A stretch of DNA of 64,000 nt from Saussurea involucrata (GCA_033807775.1 CM066315.1:3848501-3912500), one strand, 5' to 3'; shown: positions 1 to 11,834, counted from the stretch's first letter. Translations and numbers: made by a program. The notes: generated by a model from the letters alone, not told the origin.

Positions 1-1367
1 AATAATCATATATTAACTAATTCATTAAATCGTTTTAAATTATTATTATTTGAATGTGTTTATAGATATCGTGAATGGCAATAGGAGAAAGTTTCACGAG
101 AAGAATATTAAATGGGGTTTTGACAAGTTGGTATCACTGGACTCATTTAAGAATTGTGAAAATGGGTATTTGGCGAATGATGATTCATGTGTGTTTGGAG
201 CTGAAGTATTTGCAGTTACAGAGTATGCACAAAATGATCGATGTATTTCCAACGTAACTTAGATTAAAATTATCTCCTTCAGTTCAGTCCCATCCCGTCC
301 CATCCAGTTCAGTCCCGTCCAGTTCAGTTCAGTCCCGTCCCATCTAGTATGCGTACCAAACGCTACCTAAGAGTACCGTAAATTAAATAACTAACTATAA
401 AGGTATAAATTGTAAATATTAAAAATATTTTGATGAAGTGTATAACTGTATATGATATATATTAAAATATATAAATCAAAAAAATTCAAGATTGGGCTCA
501 TTTCGAACGTATCGAAGAGACGATTATAATGGTGTAACTTGTTAAAATTAAAACGTATTTTTTTAACGTATTTTTGTTGATAAACGATTATATGTGTTAA
601 ATGTAAAATTAAATTATGAAAGTAAAAGGTATAAAGTAAAGTTAGTAAATAAGTATAGGGGTTGAAAGTATAAATATCAAATCAAAATCACAATTTCGAA
701 TTGAAATGTTACACTTTCAACCCCTATACTTATTTACTAAATTTACTTTATACCTTTTAGTTTCATTATTTTAATTTTACATTTAACACATATAATCGTT
801 TATTAACTAAAATACGTTAAAAATACGTTTTAATTTTAACAAATTACACCATTATAATCGTCTCTTCGATACGTTCGAAATGAGCCAAATCTTGAATTTT
901 TTTGATTTATATATTTTAATATATATCATATACACTACATCAAAATATTTTTAATATTTACAATTTATACCTTTATAGTTAATTATTTAATTTACGGTAC
1001 TTTTAGGTAGCGTTTGGTACGCATACTAGATGGGACGAGACGGAACTGGACGGGACTGAACTGGATGAGACGGGACGGAACTGAACTGAAGGAGATAATT
1101 TTAATCTAAGTTACGTTGGAAATACATCGATCATTTTGTGCATACTCTGTAACTGCAAATAATTCAGCTCCAAACACACATGAATCATCATTCGCCAAAT
1201 ACTCATTTTCACAATTCTTAAATGAGTCCAGTAATACCAACTTGTCAAAACCCCATTTAATATTCTTCTCGTGGAACCTTCTCCTATTGCCATTCACGAT
1301 ATCTATAAACACATTCAAATAATAATAATTTAAAACGATTTAATGAATTAGTTAATATATGATTATT
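1..1367. repeat. 1.37-kb foldback (inverted repeat)
   Basis: Bases 1-about 670 are repeated in inverse orientation at about 700-1367, with the symmetry centre at about 684; for example, the segment around 61-80 pairs with 1289-1307. The arms contain a stretch resembling the TIR of the MITE at 42624 (tagcgtttggta..., near 340-360 and 1007-1030). The arms look nearly identical, so the inversion is fairly recent or maintained. Confidence 0.85.
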
Positions 1368-2063
1368 ATGTTAATGCGATAGGAGTGTAAAACAAAATTG
1401 AAAAAAAAATAAGAGATGTACCATAAATTAAATAATTAACTATAAAGGTATGAATTTTAAATATAAAAAATATTTTTTTATGTAGTGTATAACTGTATAT
1501 GATATATATTAAAATATATAATTCCAAAAAAATTCAAGATTGGGCTCATTTCGAACGTATCGAAGAGACGATTATAATGGTGTAATTTGTTGAAATTAAA
1601 ACGTATTTTTAACGTATTTTAGTTAATAAACGATTATATGTGTTAAATGTAAAATTAAAATAATGAAACTAAAAGGTATAAAGTAAATTTAGTAAATAAG
1701 TATAGGGGTTGAAAGTGTAATATTTCATTTTAAATTCATTAAATTTGACGAAACGCGGGTGAACAGTGGTCAAAAATGGTCAAACGCGGTTCAAATTTTA
1801 AAAAATGGTCCCTGAAATTTTTCAAAAATGGTCCCTTGCAATTGAAAAGTCACAAAAAACATACCATCGCGGGATTAGCCCGCGATCGCGGGATTCCATT
1901 TTTCAAAAATGGTCCCTGCAAGTTTAAAAAAGTGTCAGAAATGGTCTATGGCCCGCGATCGCGGGCTCCCATCACGGAAAAAGGGGTATTTTTGCAAAGT
2001 GGGAGAGATTTGTGGTATTTTGATAACACTTGGTCAAACTTAGGGTATTTAAATTAATTTCCC
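1..2063. mobile_element. Mutator-like element copy, truncated by the window start
   Basis: The right end (ending in AATTAATTTCCC at 2063) and about 600 bp of subterminal sequence match the ends of the elements at 11335-32946 and 50703-52090: the block with CCCGCGATCGCGGG palindromes and 'ggtccct' phrases (about 1760-2063), then an AT-rich block (about 1430-1740). The interior (1-1367) has become a large palindrome. The left terminus lies outside the window, so no target duplication can be checked. No transposase reading frame is visible; the short ORFs here mirror each other across the palindrome and look non-coding. Confidence 0.75.
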
Positions 2064-2093
2064 TAAAATATAATGTTTTGTTTTAACTATTTT

Positions 2094-2289
2094 GAGTAAG
2101 TTGCAATTTTGGTCCCTGTGGTTTTTTGTCTTTTAGTGAAAAACAAAAGAAATAAAGTAAAAAAACTAAAATGTCCTCATGTGCAAGTCACATGAGGGTC
2201 TTTAATAGATGCAACCTAACTGTGTTAGTTCGAAGGGACCAAAAGTACGAAAATCAACATACCATACGGACCAAAAATGCAATTTACTC
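2094..2289. mobile_element. Short MULE-type MITE ('ggtccctgtgg' family)
   Basis: Starts GAGTAAGTTGCAATTTTGGT and ends in the inverse motif (caatttactc). It resembles the TIRs of the element at 42996-44389. The putative 9-bp flanks (aactatttt and aatttattt) agree at only 6 positions, so the duplication is decayed or the ends are slightly misplaced. No coding potential. Confidence 0.5.
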
Positions 2290-2668
2290 AATTTATTTTA
2301 TTTTCTTTCTTTTCCTTCATTTTTCTTCCTTTTCGAGAACATAAATGAAAAAAGTGTTTTCCTTTCCTTTCTTTTCTTTTCTTTGTTTCTCGTCCATCAA
2401 TTTCTTTTCTTTTCTCTCTAGATTAAAGAATATAGCTTCTTTAATCGTTTAGTTAACAAAATTGAAAAATTATCGATTCTTTTTACACCTCTATTAAAGA
2501 TAAAAATAAGCCAAATTTGAAGAACCAACAATCAAAATATATAGAGTAAATTACGTGTTTGGTACATGTGGTTTATATTTTAGAACATATCAAATCCTAA
2601 TAATTATAGATTTTAGTTTTGTATTTAATTCATAACGATTTGTTCCTATGTCTAACTCTATTAAAAAA
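2290..2668. other. Gene-free stretch with a pyrimidine-rich tract
   Basis: Bases about 2295-2420 are almost pure T/C (tttccttttc units) and resemble, in inverse orientation, the purine tract at 3290-3400. The rest is AT-rich with no convincing reading frame. Confidence 0.6.
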
Positions 2669-3265
2669 TAGTAAATTATGGATTTGGTCTCTAAGATATG
2701 TCAAAAATTATGGATTTGGCCCTTTAAGTTTATTTATTACATAATAACACTGTAGGTATGCAGATAACCAGATGATGATGGCGTCTTCTTCCAAATCGTC
2801 GGACTCCCTCACCGTGGTTTCAACGATCTTGACTCAACCATCATCAGTCTCTAGCGATCTTGTTGCAGATCTAAGTTTTCTCCGGTGATGGTCCAACGAG
2901 ATTTTGTACTTGTGACTTCTGGGTTTTAACGAGATTTGGGTTTCCAGATCTGTATTTCAAAATCACTTTCCAGATCTGTATTTCAAAATCACTTCCCAGA
3001 TCTGGGTTTATACAAGATCTGGGCTTTTGGGTTTAAGCAATTTACAGATTTGGTCCTTGTTGTTTAACAAATGTTAAAAGAAATAAAAAATATGAAAAAG
3101 ACAAGTTTACCCTCGTACTAAACGGATAAAAATAGACGAACGTTAGTGTGAGGGACCAAATCCATAAAATCTGCATATCTGGAGGGTTATTATGTAATAA
3201 ATGAAGTTAAAGAATCAAATCCGTAACTTTTGATGTACCTTAAGGACCAAATCCGTAATTTACTC
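2669..3265. mobile_element. Candidate MULE-like element with 'accaaatcc' ends
   Basis: The ends are inverse copies: taaattatggatttggtc on the left, gaccaaatccgtaatttac on the right. The interior has a GC-richer patch (2770-3010) with a 38-codon ORF from 2773 and a short tandem duplication of 'ccagatctgtatttcaaaat'. This could be captured host sequence, but nothing is recognisable. No target duplication was found. Confidence 0.4.
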
Positions 3266-3787
3266 TATCCTTAACGTTGTGTTCTCTAATCAGGAGAGAA
3301 AGGAAAGAAAAATAAAGGGAGGGAAAAGAAAGGAAAGGAAAATATTTTTTTTTCATTTATGTTCTCGAAAGTGAAGGAAAAGGAATGAAAGGAAAGGAAA
3401 AAAAATATTTTTTCGTGTTCTTGAACAGGAAAGAAAGAAAAGAAAATATGTCATTTTTACTAATATATCTTTAAAAATATATCTTTTATAATGAAAGACC
3501 GGGTAGTTTTGTAATTTTAATAATTTTAGATTTTTTTTAAATGTTTTTAATTTATTTCCTTTAATTTCTTTTCCTCCCACATTTGGGAGGAAAGTTTTGG
3601 AAGTAAATTTATCATTATTTTCCTTTTGTTTTTTTTCTTTCTCTCCTAAAAAAGTTTTGAGAACACGAGTTTTTTTTACTTTCCTCTCCTTTCCCTCCCT
3701 TTCTTTTCATTTCCTTCGTAAAATGAGTTTCGAAAACACATCGTAAATAAATATTTGTAAAGATAAACAACTTCCATGTATATTTTA
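3266..3787. repeat. Purine/pyrimidine inverted repeat, no gene
   Basis: A G/A-rich segment (3290-3440, ggaaaggaaa units) faces a C/T-rich segment (3600-3720) that ends in a similar 'tcgaaaacaca' phrase. It may be a foldback MITE, but exact termini are unclear. No gene. Confidence 0.4.
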
Positions 3788-4096
3788 GTGTAAATTACGT
3801 TTTTCGTCATTTGTTTTCATTTGTACTTTTTAGTTTAGAAATTTTAGTTTTCGTCCCTATAATTTATAATTAATTATTATTTTTATTTTTATGATTTATA
3901 ATTTATTGTTGTTTTGGTTTGTGTAGCTTAAAATTTCTTACTTTTTTGCTCACTTATATTTAAAGATAGAAAATAGCCCAAAAACAAAAATAACAATAAA
4001 AAGTAAACCATAAAGACAAAAATGACAATTTTTAACCTACAGAGACGAAAATCAAAACTATTGACAAAACACAGGGACTAAAATCGTAATTTACTC
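3788..4096. mobile_element. Short 'taaattacg...cgtaatttac' MITE
   Basis: Inverted ends of the same general type as 2669-3265 and 42996-44389 (gtgtaaattacg against cgtaatttactc), with phrases about 'cagggactaaaat'. It lies about 220 bp upstream of the chosen start codon of the next gene. No target duplication is evident. Confidence 0.4.
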
Positions 4097-4317
4097 AAAT
4101 TTTTATATTTAAATTAATAAAAAATGTGAAATTTATAAACAGGTGGTATCTTTCCATCAAACGATCAAAACTACTTCGAAATTTATAGCTTGTGTTTATC
4201 CGCAAAATTTCAACACAAAATCCAAGATTCCAATCCAACAGATTCGATGGATCGAAGTCACGGGTAACACCCGTACCAAATCAACTGATTCTTTCGACTC
4301 CAACAATTTCATCAAGG

Positions 4318-7300
4318 ATGTTGCCATGGAGACTGTTATGCATTCTAGGGTTAGTGTTAGGGTTTATTTCGGAGTTTGGGGATGCTTTGAAGTTGCCTTT
4401 TAGGGTTAACGATGTCTTACCCGTTTTACCACGTCAAGTTTCGTGGCCTGTTATGAACAGCTTCGGCAGTGCTGTGGATTTGTTGCCGTCGTTTGTCGGA
4501 ACGATTTCTCCCAATAACGGGTCCATTGAGTGGAAAGGTGCTTGTTTTTATGGCAATGAAGCTCGTATGGATTTCACTCAAGGCGATGATCGTGGTTTGG
4601 GTGGTGGTGTTATCTATCTCAAGGTTCGGAAAATTTCCTAGTGAATATAAGAGGAATATAGGAGTCTTAGATAAAGTTTAGAACACTTAATAAACTCCAA
4701 CCAACAAGCATAAAATGAATCATTTAATTGCTTGGGTCTAAGAGTGTGGTGTTCTTCTCTTTGATTTGGCCTTGGGGTCGAGATTCATTGTTCAAGTATC
4801 ACCAAACATTCTCTGATTCTCTAGATTCAAGTATCAAACTTCACAGCAAACACCCTAATGTGTTCAGCTAATCGGTATATGATTTGTTAATTAAGAGAGA
4901 ATACACGTAATTTTTTTAATCCATCAAAGGACCTGCTAATTCACTTCTTTAATAGACATCTTAATGTGATTATGGATTTATCGCAACTCAGCTTGCTTAG
5001 AATTGATAAGAATCTGGTTGTCTTAATGTCGATGCTGATTTGGGTAAGACTTCTTGTTGTCTTAATGATGATGCTGTTTTGAGTGAGGCTTCTTGTTGCC
5101 TTTTTTCTCTTATGGTGTTTATTGCATTTGCTTTTTTCATTCTATAGACAGATGATGCACACAGTTGGACATGTATGGATCTCTATGTTTTCGCAACGCC
5201 CTACAGGATTACTTGGGACTACTACTTCACAGCACGCCAGCATACTTTAACGATTGATTCGTGGGAAGAACCTGCTGAATTGGAATATGTATGTTCATGT
5301 CCATTGTAGCCGTTCGATTTAATTCTAACAAGGGTGTGGTTGATTCAGTTTTGTTGTCTTGCATCGTTGATTTCTAGGTAAAACAACATGGAATCTCAGT
5401 GTTTCTAATGCCTGCTGGAATGCTGGGGACCTTGGTTTCTTTGGTCGATGTTTTGCCTCTGTTTTCCAATACTAATTGGGGTCAAAACGCTAACCTTGCT
5501 TTTCTTAAGAATCACATGGGTGCATCTTTTGAGAAGCGCCATCAGCCATGGCGGGTAACTATCAATCCTGGTGATGTCCATTCTGGCGATTTTTTAGCCG
5601 TGTCAAAGATCCGTGGACGATGGGGTGGCTTTGAAACATTGGAGAAGTGGGTAACTGGCTCGTTTGCTGGTCATACAGCCGTTTGTCTGAAGGATGACTT
5701 TGGCAATCTTTGGGTTGGAGAATCAGGACACGAGAATGAAAAGGTAACGGTGTTCAAATCCGAAGGTCATACTATGTGATATTGGAGTTGCTTGTCTTGA
5801 TTACTTTTTAAGGAAATTAATTAAAATAGCCATTTTCAGGCTTTGGATTCATCTCTTAGCCTTTTCTCTCCCCAAATTAAAAAAATGTCACTACCTCCGC
5901 AAGTGGCACCTCCTCAACTTGCAGAAGGGTCAAAATGTATAAAAAAAGGAAGTTTCTGAAGATGGTCCGCAAGTGTTGGGATCAAATATGTGAATTAGTC
6001 CCAACACTTCCACAAGTGGCGGAAGTGCCACTTGCGGACCTTTATCTAGTTTACAGATTTGGTCCCTGCACTTGCGGACCGGACTATCTTCAGAAACTTC
6101 CTTTTTTTACATTTTGACCCCTCCGCAAATTGAGGAGGTGACACTTGCGGATGTAGTGATATTTTTGAAATTTGGGAGAGAAATGGCCAAGAGCCCAAGA
6201 AATGAATCCAAACTTGAAAATGGCTATATTCTATTAATTTCCCTACTTTCTACCTTGTTCAACTATTCAAACATACAATCCTAATGTTGGGCCTTGCTTT
6301 TTTTCTTTCAGGGTGAGGAAATTATTGTGATAATTCCTTGGGATGAATGGTGGGATTTGGCACTTAAGGACGATTCTAACCCGCAGATAGCTTTGCTACC
6401 ATTACATCCAGATATTCGTGCAAAGTGGAACAATACCGCAGCATGGGAATATGCTCGGAGCATGTCAGGGAAGCCATATGGTTATCATAACATGATTTTT
6501 AGTTGGATTGACACAATCGGCGACAACTTTCCCCCACCTCTTGATGCTCACTTGGTATGAACAATTACCATTGTGCCCTTTGTTCACTTTTCGTGCTCTT
6601 TATTTTCTTGGGATTTTGGCTTAAACTTGTAATGTTGAATACAGGTTGAACTAAATTATCAAACTTGATTGCAGGTGATTTCTGTCATGTCTATGTGGAC
6701 TAGAATGCAGCCTGCATATGCTGCAAATATGTTGAATGAAGCATTAAATATGCGTCTTGGGACAGAGGTAAATTACTAAACTACCCATGTCAAATTAAAA
6801 CCCTTAAACCAAAATAGGTGGAACGGTAAACTACTAAACTACTACCCTAAAACCTATCTACTATTTTTCTGCCAGGGTTTGGACTTGTACGGAATCTTGG
6901 AAGAGACTGAAAAACGAGGCATGTCCTTTGACGAATTGCTCACAATTCCAGAAAAAGATGAATGGGTGTATAGTGATGGGAAATCGACAACTTGTGTTGC
7001 TTTCATTCTGCAAATGTATAAAGCTGCTGGAGTTTTCGGCCCTATTTCTAATTCTATTCAAGTCACCGAGTTCACTGTAAGAATCTCGCCTACTCTCAAC
7101 ATTACATCAACTTTTGAGGTCTTTTTCATAATCTTTTCGAAATTAACATTTTTCTTGTTGTGGGTATAAATGAACCCGCCCATTGACCTCAAAAGTCAAA
7201 GTGTCGTGTCTTTTTACAATGTTTATGATTGTTTTACAGATTCGCGATGCTTATATGCTTAAACTCTTTGAGAACAACCAGACACGGCTGCCACAGTGGT

Positions 7301-7452
7301 GCAACAATGGCGATGATCGGCTTCTATTTTGCCAGATTCTCGGTGAGTATCACATGGAACTGCCTTTATACAACACGTTAGAACCGTATGCCAAAATGAA
7401 CGAAAACTGCCCTTCTCTTCCCCCATCGTACGATAGGCCTATCCATTGCTAA
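4318..7452 (+). CDS. Secretory-pathway protein with permuted NlpC/P60 (papain-like) signature
   Basis: Seven exons: 4318-4623, 5148-5288, 5378-5743, 6312-6554, 6675-6767, 6876-7076, 7240-7452. All joins are GT-AG and all are in phase 0, giving 520 aa. The chosen start opens with a signal peptide (MLPWRLLCILGLVLGF, likely cleavage near residue 23); an in-frame ATG at 4192 would bury it. Residues about 212-272 hold a 'NPGDVHSGDF' strand and 'SFAGHTAV' with His248. Residues about 418-432 hold 'STTCVAFILQMYKAAG' with Cys423. His before Cys is the order of circularly permuted NlpC/P60 (YiiX/LRAT-like) folds. The family is a conserved plant protein without a firm function that I know; hydrolase activity is inference. 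Intron 3 carries a MITE and intron 1 an LTR-like remnant. It is convergent with the gene at 7727. Confidence 0.88.
4655..4800 (+). repeat. LTR-like remnant in intron 1
   Basis: Shares the phrases 'aacacttaataaactccaac' and 'ccttggggtcgagattcatt' with 62320-62425 in the same order and spacing class. This suggests a fragment of the same LTR family inside intron 1 of the neighbouring gene. Boundaries are approximate. Confidence 0.45.
5811..6243. mobile_element. MULE-type MITE in intron 3
   Basis: Starts AGGAAATTAATTAAAATAGC and ends in its inverse, like the termini of the 11335-32946 element. Flanks tacttttta (5802-5810) and tactttcta (6244-6252) agree at 8 of 9 positions, as expected for a Mutator 9-bp duplication. 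The centre is a palindrome rich in 'cttgcgga'. It adds most of the length of intron 3 and leaves the splice sites untouched. Confidence 0.75.
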
Positions 7453-7726
7453 AATGTTTTTTGCCATTTTGTATATAGTTCTTCATAGATGGCACGAAAC
7501 CCTACTATTTTCATGTATTTTGGTTTGAAATGGAGAAATTCGTCACCATATGTATATCTTGTCCCTCGCAGACCCTACCTTTCAGTCAGATTTACTGGGT
7601 CCGTTTGGTTTGGTTTGAAATGGAGAAAAGTAGTTGGACATATTCAAATAGTTAAGTTTGTTTTTACAGTAATTTATACAACCTATCATTAATCTAACGG
7701 GTTTTTAATGATCTAACTCGGGGAGC
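7453..7726. other. Tail-to-tail intergenic region
   Basis: 274 bp between the stop codons of the two convergent genes. It must hold both 3' UTRs and polyadenylation signals. A 'ggtttgaaatggag' phrase is repeated (about 7520 and 7610). No other feature. Confidence 0.7.
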
Positions 7727-9113
7727 TTACGCGGCCGGAAGTCTATTCCATGACAAATACGATGGATCTCCGAGACGTCGTGGACGAAAAACATACAGAA
7801 GTATGAAATTTATCGCCATAAATAAACATAAACCACCTACCGTAATATACGCCACCCCGAGAAAATCATTTTTGCCACCAATCCATGTTGTCGTCGAAAG
7901 CACGAGCTTCTTTCGTCCGCCAAATTTATATGTATTGTAATTATTCTCTACTTCAGCCTTGACCGTCTCGTGTGCTTCTAGATCGGTGTCTATTTTTCCG
8001 TATAGCTTTCGAAAATTCGGTAATGCCGCGGTTCTCATCCAAACGATAAGGTCTTCTTGCTCGCTCAACTGAAACATAACGAAAATATGATGTTACGCTC
8101 GAGTTTCTAAATCCGGTTTCGTGAAACCTGAAGATACACAACCACAAGGGTTGTGGCGTAGTGGTTAAATATCCCATCTGCCTAGTGTTCGAATCCAACA
8201 ATTGTGTCCACTGAGTTTAATCAGGGCTGATGTCTTGCCACCATAATTTGCCAAGGGATTAATCTAGGTATAGCCTAGGACACCTTTCCAAAAAAAACTT
8301 GAAGATACACTTACAGGTACTTTCTCATCGAGCTTTGCACCCCCGATCAAGCCTCCCTTTTGAAAATTATTCGGATACACATCTGACCCGAACTTGGCCT
8401 CCGTGTCACTTTTCCATGCGATGCCCTTTTTGTTGACAGTTATCGGTTTGCCTCGTGCTGATAGTTTGTAAGTATCGTTGAATAAACTCCAAGCGATTAG
8501 TCCACACGGAACGATTGGTTTGCCGTCTTTGGTGTGTGCTTCCGGGTAACAATTGAATGTATCGTTTTTGGCCTCGGGGTCGCGTAGTTGCTTGTCGCTT
8601 CTACTTTTTACGAATCTAAAAACAAAAAAATAAAATTCAAAACAAACCTATTATATAAGTGGGATGTATGCTGAATTGTCAACCTAATTGCAAAAAAAAA
8701 ACAAGAATTAAATAACAAAACATGAAAAACAAAAATTGGAGATGAATTGCGTACCGACGATGATTTTGGTAGAAGTTCTCGAGCTGATAATAGACGAAGA
8801 TGGGGGCGACCATTTTCTTGGGTACTCTCAAAGACCTTACACACGTTTTCTTTATGTTGGGATTTTGAATAAACGATTCGGGGTTCATAGAATAGGCGTC
8901 GGGGATACACTCTTCATCATAACGATCAACGATTTCCACAACGGTATCTGATGCGGAAAGCGCTACAAGTCCAACCGGGATGAAAAGTGCACCAATCGTT
9001 AGGAAAGTCGCGATCACCCATCCCGGGGTTAAGATTGGTTTCCAAGCGGGAAGCTCTTGTTGTGAGAATCTTGAATACGACGGTTTTTTCGAGTTCTTGT
9101 TTTTCTGATCCAT
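7727..9113 (-). CDS. ALIS: ALA-interacting subunit (CDC50/LEM3 family)
   Basis: Three exons on the minus strand: 9113-8755, 8615-8315, 8068-7727, with GT-AG joins in frame, giving 333 aa. The family are beta subunits of P4-ATPase lipid flippases; they take the ALA pump out of the ER and support its activity. Visible hallmarks: basic N terminus, TM1 about residues 32-52, a large luminal domain, and TM2 about 289-314 followed by 'RPRRLGDPSYLSWNR'. The four luminal cysteines expected to pair are Cys69, Cys91, Cys142 and Cys157; NDT sequons lie at 137 and 166. Length and exon content are normal for plant ALIS proteins (about 340-350 aa). Intron 2 holds a SINE. Which ALIS paralogue it is cannot be told here. 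Confidence 0.95.
8140..8299 (+). mobile_element. tRNA-derived SINE in ALIS intron 2
   Basis: A perfect 11-bp target duplication, tgaagatacac (8129-8139 and 8300-8310), brackets a 160-bp unit that ends in an A-rich run. The unit contains a pol III box A (TGGCGTAGTGG, 8153-8163) and box B (TGTTCGAATCC, 8186-8196). It is on the strand opposite to the host gene. The intact duplication implies a fairly recent insertion. Confidence 0.88.
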
Positions 9114-9322
9114 TTTTTTCGACTGGGAATCCTAAATTCGTTTTTAAGGTTGTTAAGAAAGAAGAAAGAGACGTTTAGATAGCAATCCTATTTTGGGGTT
9201 TGAGAAATGTACGAAGAAGATGAATTTGTGCCAAAAATATCATATCCAACAATTGATTTTATTTACCTTTTTTTAAGGAAAACATTCACCGATCATAAAT
9301 ATATATATATATATATATATAT
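9114..9322 (-). promoter_or_regulatory. ALIS upstream region, ending in an AT microsatellite
   Basis: About 200 bp upstream of the ALIS start codon; should include the 5' UTR and proximal promoter. It ends in (AT)n at about 9299-9322. No clear TATA box can be assigned with confidence. Confidence 0.4.
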
Positions 9323-9589
9323 AGGGGTGGTATTTTTTGCAAACCAGTGTATTTGTACAAACTCGTACAAACCATACTTAGCTTCATGATTTTGTAAATT
9401 TGACTTCATGAATATTTATATATATATTTTGGTTTCATGAATATATAATTTGGCTTCATGAATATATCATTTGGTATTTTTAACTAATTTTTTTTACAAA
9501 AATAAGGGTATTTTAGGGCTCCACCGAAAAAAATTAGTTAAAAATGCCAAATGATATATTCATGAAGCCAAATTATATATTCATGAAGC

Positions 9590-9638
<49 letters not shown>

Positions 9639-9721
9639 TAAAGCCAAATTTATAAAATCATAAAGCTATGTATGGTTTGTACGAGTTTGTACAAATACAC
9701 TGGTTTGCAAAAGATACCCAG

Positions 9722-9724
<3 letters not shown>
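9323..9724. mobile_element. Foldback MITE in an AT microsatellite
   Basis: Arms of about 150 bp: AGGGGTGGTATT...GCAAACCAGTG on the left is mirrored by 'cactggtttgc...acccagcct' on the right, including repeated 'ttcatgaa' phrases. (TA)n on both sides hides any target duplication; a second (TA)n lies inside the right arm. Confidence 0.75.
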
Positions 9725-9761
<37 letters not shown>

Positions 9762-11325
9762 TATATTTTAGAGATGGTCAAATAGAGTCCGGTCAAACCC
9801 GAGACGGTGAGACATATAGTCCGATAGTTAGGAACCGATAAGTTTTATGGAATTTCAAGATTCGATCCCGTTACATGGTCGATTATGTATAGAAATGACT
9901 TTTCAAAATTCTTTTAAGCTTTTAGTTATTGTAATACAATCACAAATTTTTTTCAAAGATTTTTAAGTTTTGCTCCAACAAATACGTTAAAATAGAAGAA
10001 AAGTTTGAGATAGAAGATAAAAAAATCTCTAAAACTTAATACTGTAAAGAAAATATATATTATTTCGATTGTTTTCACCGAGTAAGTTGAATGTGTTATA
10101 TTTTTTTAAAGTGTATTAGGATGAATTTATAAAATATTTTAATAACAAGAATTGCTAAAATAAAGTAGTTATTGGAGTTTGGATGCAAATTTTATTTAGA
10201 TGAAAAGTAGGAGTATATCAAAAATCTTAGGGGTTGTTTGGCTGGTTTTCCATCAAGGGGTTGTTTACTCAAATTTTGTATTAAGTTTTTTATGGACAAT
10301 TTGTTTGTTTGGATAAATTGATGGTGTTGTTTACCTTTTTCCTTCTTCTGAATCAATAGTCAAAATGACAGATTTTATCTCTCTACGTGTATCTTGCATA
10401 TATGTACTATGGTGCTTCAAACAAAGCCGTAGAAATCCATATAGGCAAAATCGATCTAGAAAAAAATTATGTACACAATAACACACTATAAAAATAAGTT
10501 GTACAAACACATTAGAATTGACAAGCAAAAGCCCTTTACACAAACACATTAGAAGCAAAATCGAGTAGGAACAAATAGTGCAAAAGAAGCAAATTCGAGC
10601 ATAAATTATAACAAGAAATCGATGTAGACACCAGACAATCATAATCGAGTAGAACCATAACAAAATCGACAGTAGGTTGAAGAAGATGAAAGCAAACTCG
10701 ATGTATAAATCGAATCGAGCAAAATCGACAATGGGTTGAAGGAAATCGAGAGTGGAGAAATCGTTGTGTAGGGTTGAAGGAGTAGAGAAATCATTGCCTA
10801 GGGTTAAAGGAGCGTCTTTGGAGAAACAGAGACAACAAACAGTAAACACTATTTTTCAGATTTGGCGTGTTTATTGAATAATGGTAGAGAACGGGACAAC
10901 ACACCCTACCCATCTTACCGAATTGGCTACCAACTGTGTGAATAAGTCACAAGTAAACGCTATTTTTTGGCTATGCAAATAAGGTGTTTCACTCATTAGG
11001 CCCATTAAGTCCAAAGTAAACACCCCCAAGTCATGTATGAATAAAGTTGTTCGTGAATATGTGTATAGATTGGGACACTTTATTTGTATATGTTTTTTAT
11101 AGAAGAAAATGAGTTTTTTTAACTGAGAAGGACAAGTTCGGAAAAACTTCGCTTTCTGCACAAAGTTTTCCTAGAAGCTTACCGAATAAGCCAAGCTTTA
11201 TATCATTAAACCAATAACAAACAATCATATATAACCAACCAAATAAACTATGAGTAAATTTGGTATTACAACTTACAAGAAGATTTACTGTCTGTATTAA
11301 ATTTTAACATTATTCAATTTTTATA
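9725..11325. other. Gene-free stretch, possible decayed hAT-like elements
   Basis: 9725-10227 is AT-rich with nothing recognisable. 10228-11190 begins 'aggggttgtttggctgg' and contains 'ggggttgtttact' (10257) facing 'agtaaacaccccc' (11016). These resemble hAT/MITE ends, but no matching target duplication was found. The long minus-strand frame at 10331-10849 is low-complexity and hydrophobic, and is not called a gene. Confidence 0.4.
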
Positions 11326-11432
11326 TTTAAACTAGGGAAATTAATTAAAATATCCTAAGTCAAACCATGTTTTACTGAAATACCACAAATCTCTCCCATG
11401 TTACAAAAATACCCCAAAAATCCGCGATGGAG

Positions 11433-11746
11433 CCCGCGATCGCGGGTCCCAGGCCACGTGTCACCAAAGTTTGCCCACTTTGCCCGTGTTGGTCCCTCAA
11501 GAATGCCCGCGGTCCAGCTTTTCCCCCTCAAGAATGCCCGCGTGTGCAGTTTTGGTCCCTGCCCGCGTTTGACTCTCGTTGACCCCCGCGATCGCGGGCT
11601 ACACGTGTCACCAATGTTTGCCCACTTTGCCCGCGTTGGTCCCTCAAGAATGCCCGCGGTACAGCTTTCCCCCCTCAAGAATGCCCGCGTGTGCAGTTTT
11701 GGTCCCTGCCCGCGTTTGACTTTCTTTGACCCCCCGCGATCGCGGG
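11433..11746 (+). repeat. Two ~150-bp tandem repeats with CGCGATCGCG palindromes
   Basis: Palindromes CCCGCGATCGCGGG at 11433, 11585 and 11733 delimit two copies of a GC-rich unit ('ttgcccactttgcccg', 'ctcaagaatgcccgcg'). Three ACGTG cores (11456, 11603, 11757; two are full CACGTG) give G-box-like sites just upstream of the TATA box of the Ulp1-like gene, so this is probably its promoter. The GC content contrasts strongly with the AT-rich surroundings. Confidence 0.7.
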
Positions 11747-11827
11747 CAAAAGTGCCACGTGTCGGCACAGGGTTAACCCTAAAATCACTTTGACGAACCA
11801 AACCCTAAATGTTTTCTTCGGCCGCAC

Positions 11828-11834
11828 TATATAA
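11828..11834 (+). promoter_or_regulatory. TATA box of the Ulp1-like gene
   Basis: TATATAA followed by a G-run, 135 bp upstream of the proposed ATG at 11963, with a CT-rich leader (tctctcaattt repeats) in between, as is typical of plant 5' UTRs. Confidence 0.6.

Noticed and set aside
10331..10849. 172-aa minus-strand ORF
   Set aside because: Low-complexity, hydrophobic composition in AT-rich DNA, no domain and no splice or promoter context.
11355..11801. 148-aa and 131-aa opposite-strand ORFs
   Set aside because: Both are readings of the tandem GC-rich promoter repeats; the internal repetition explains the open frames.
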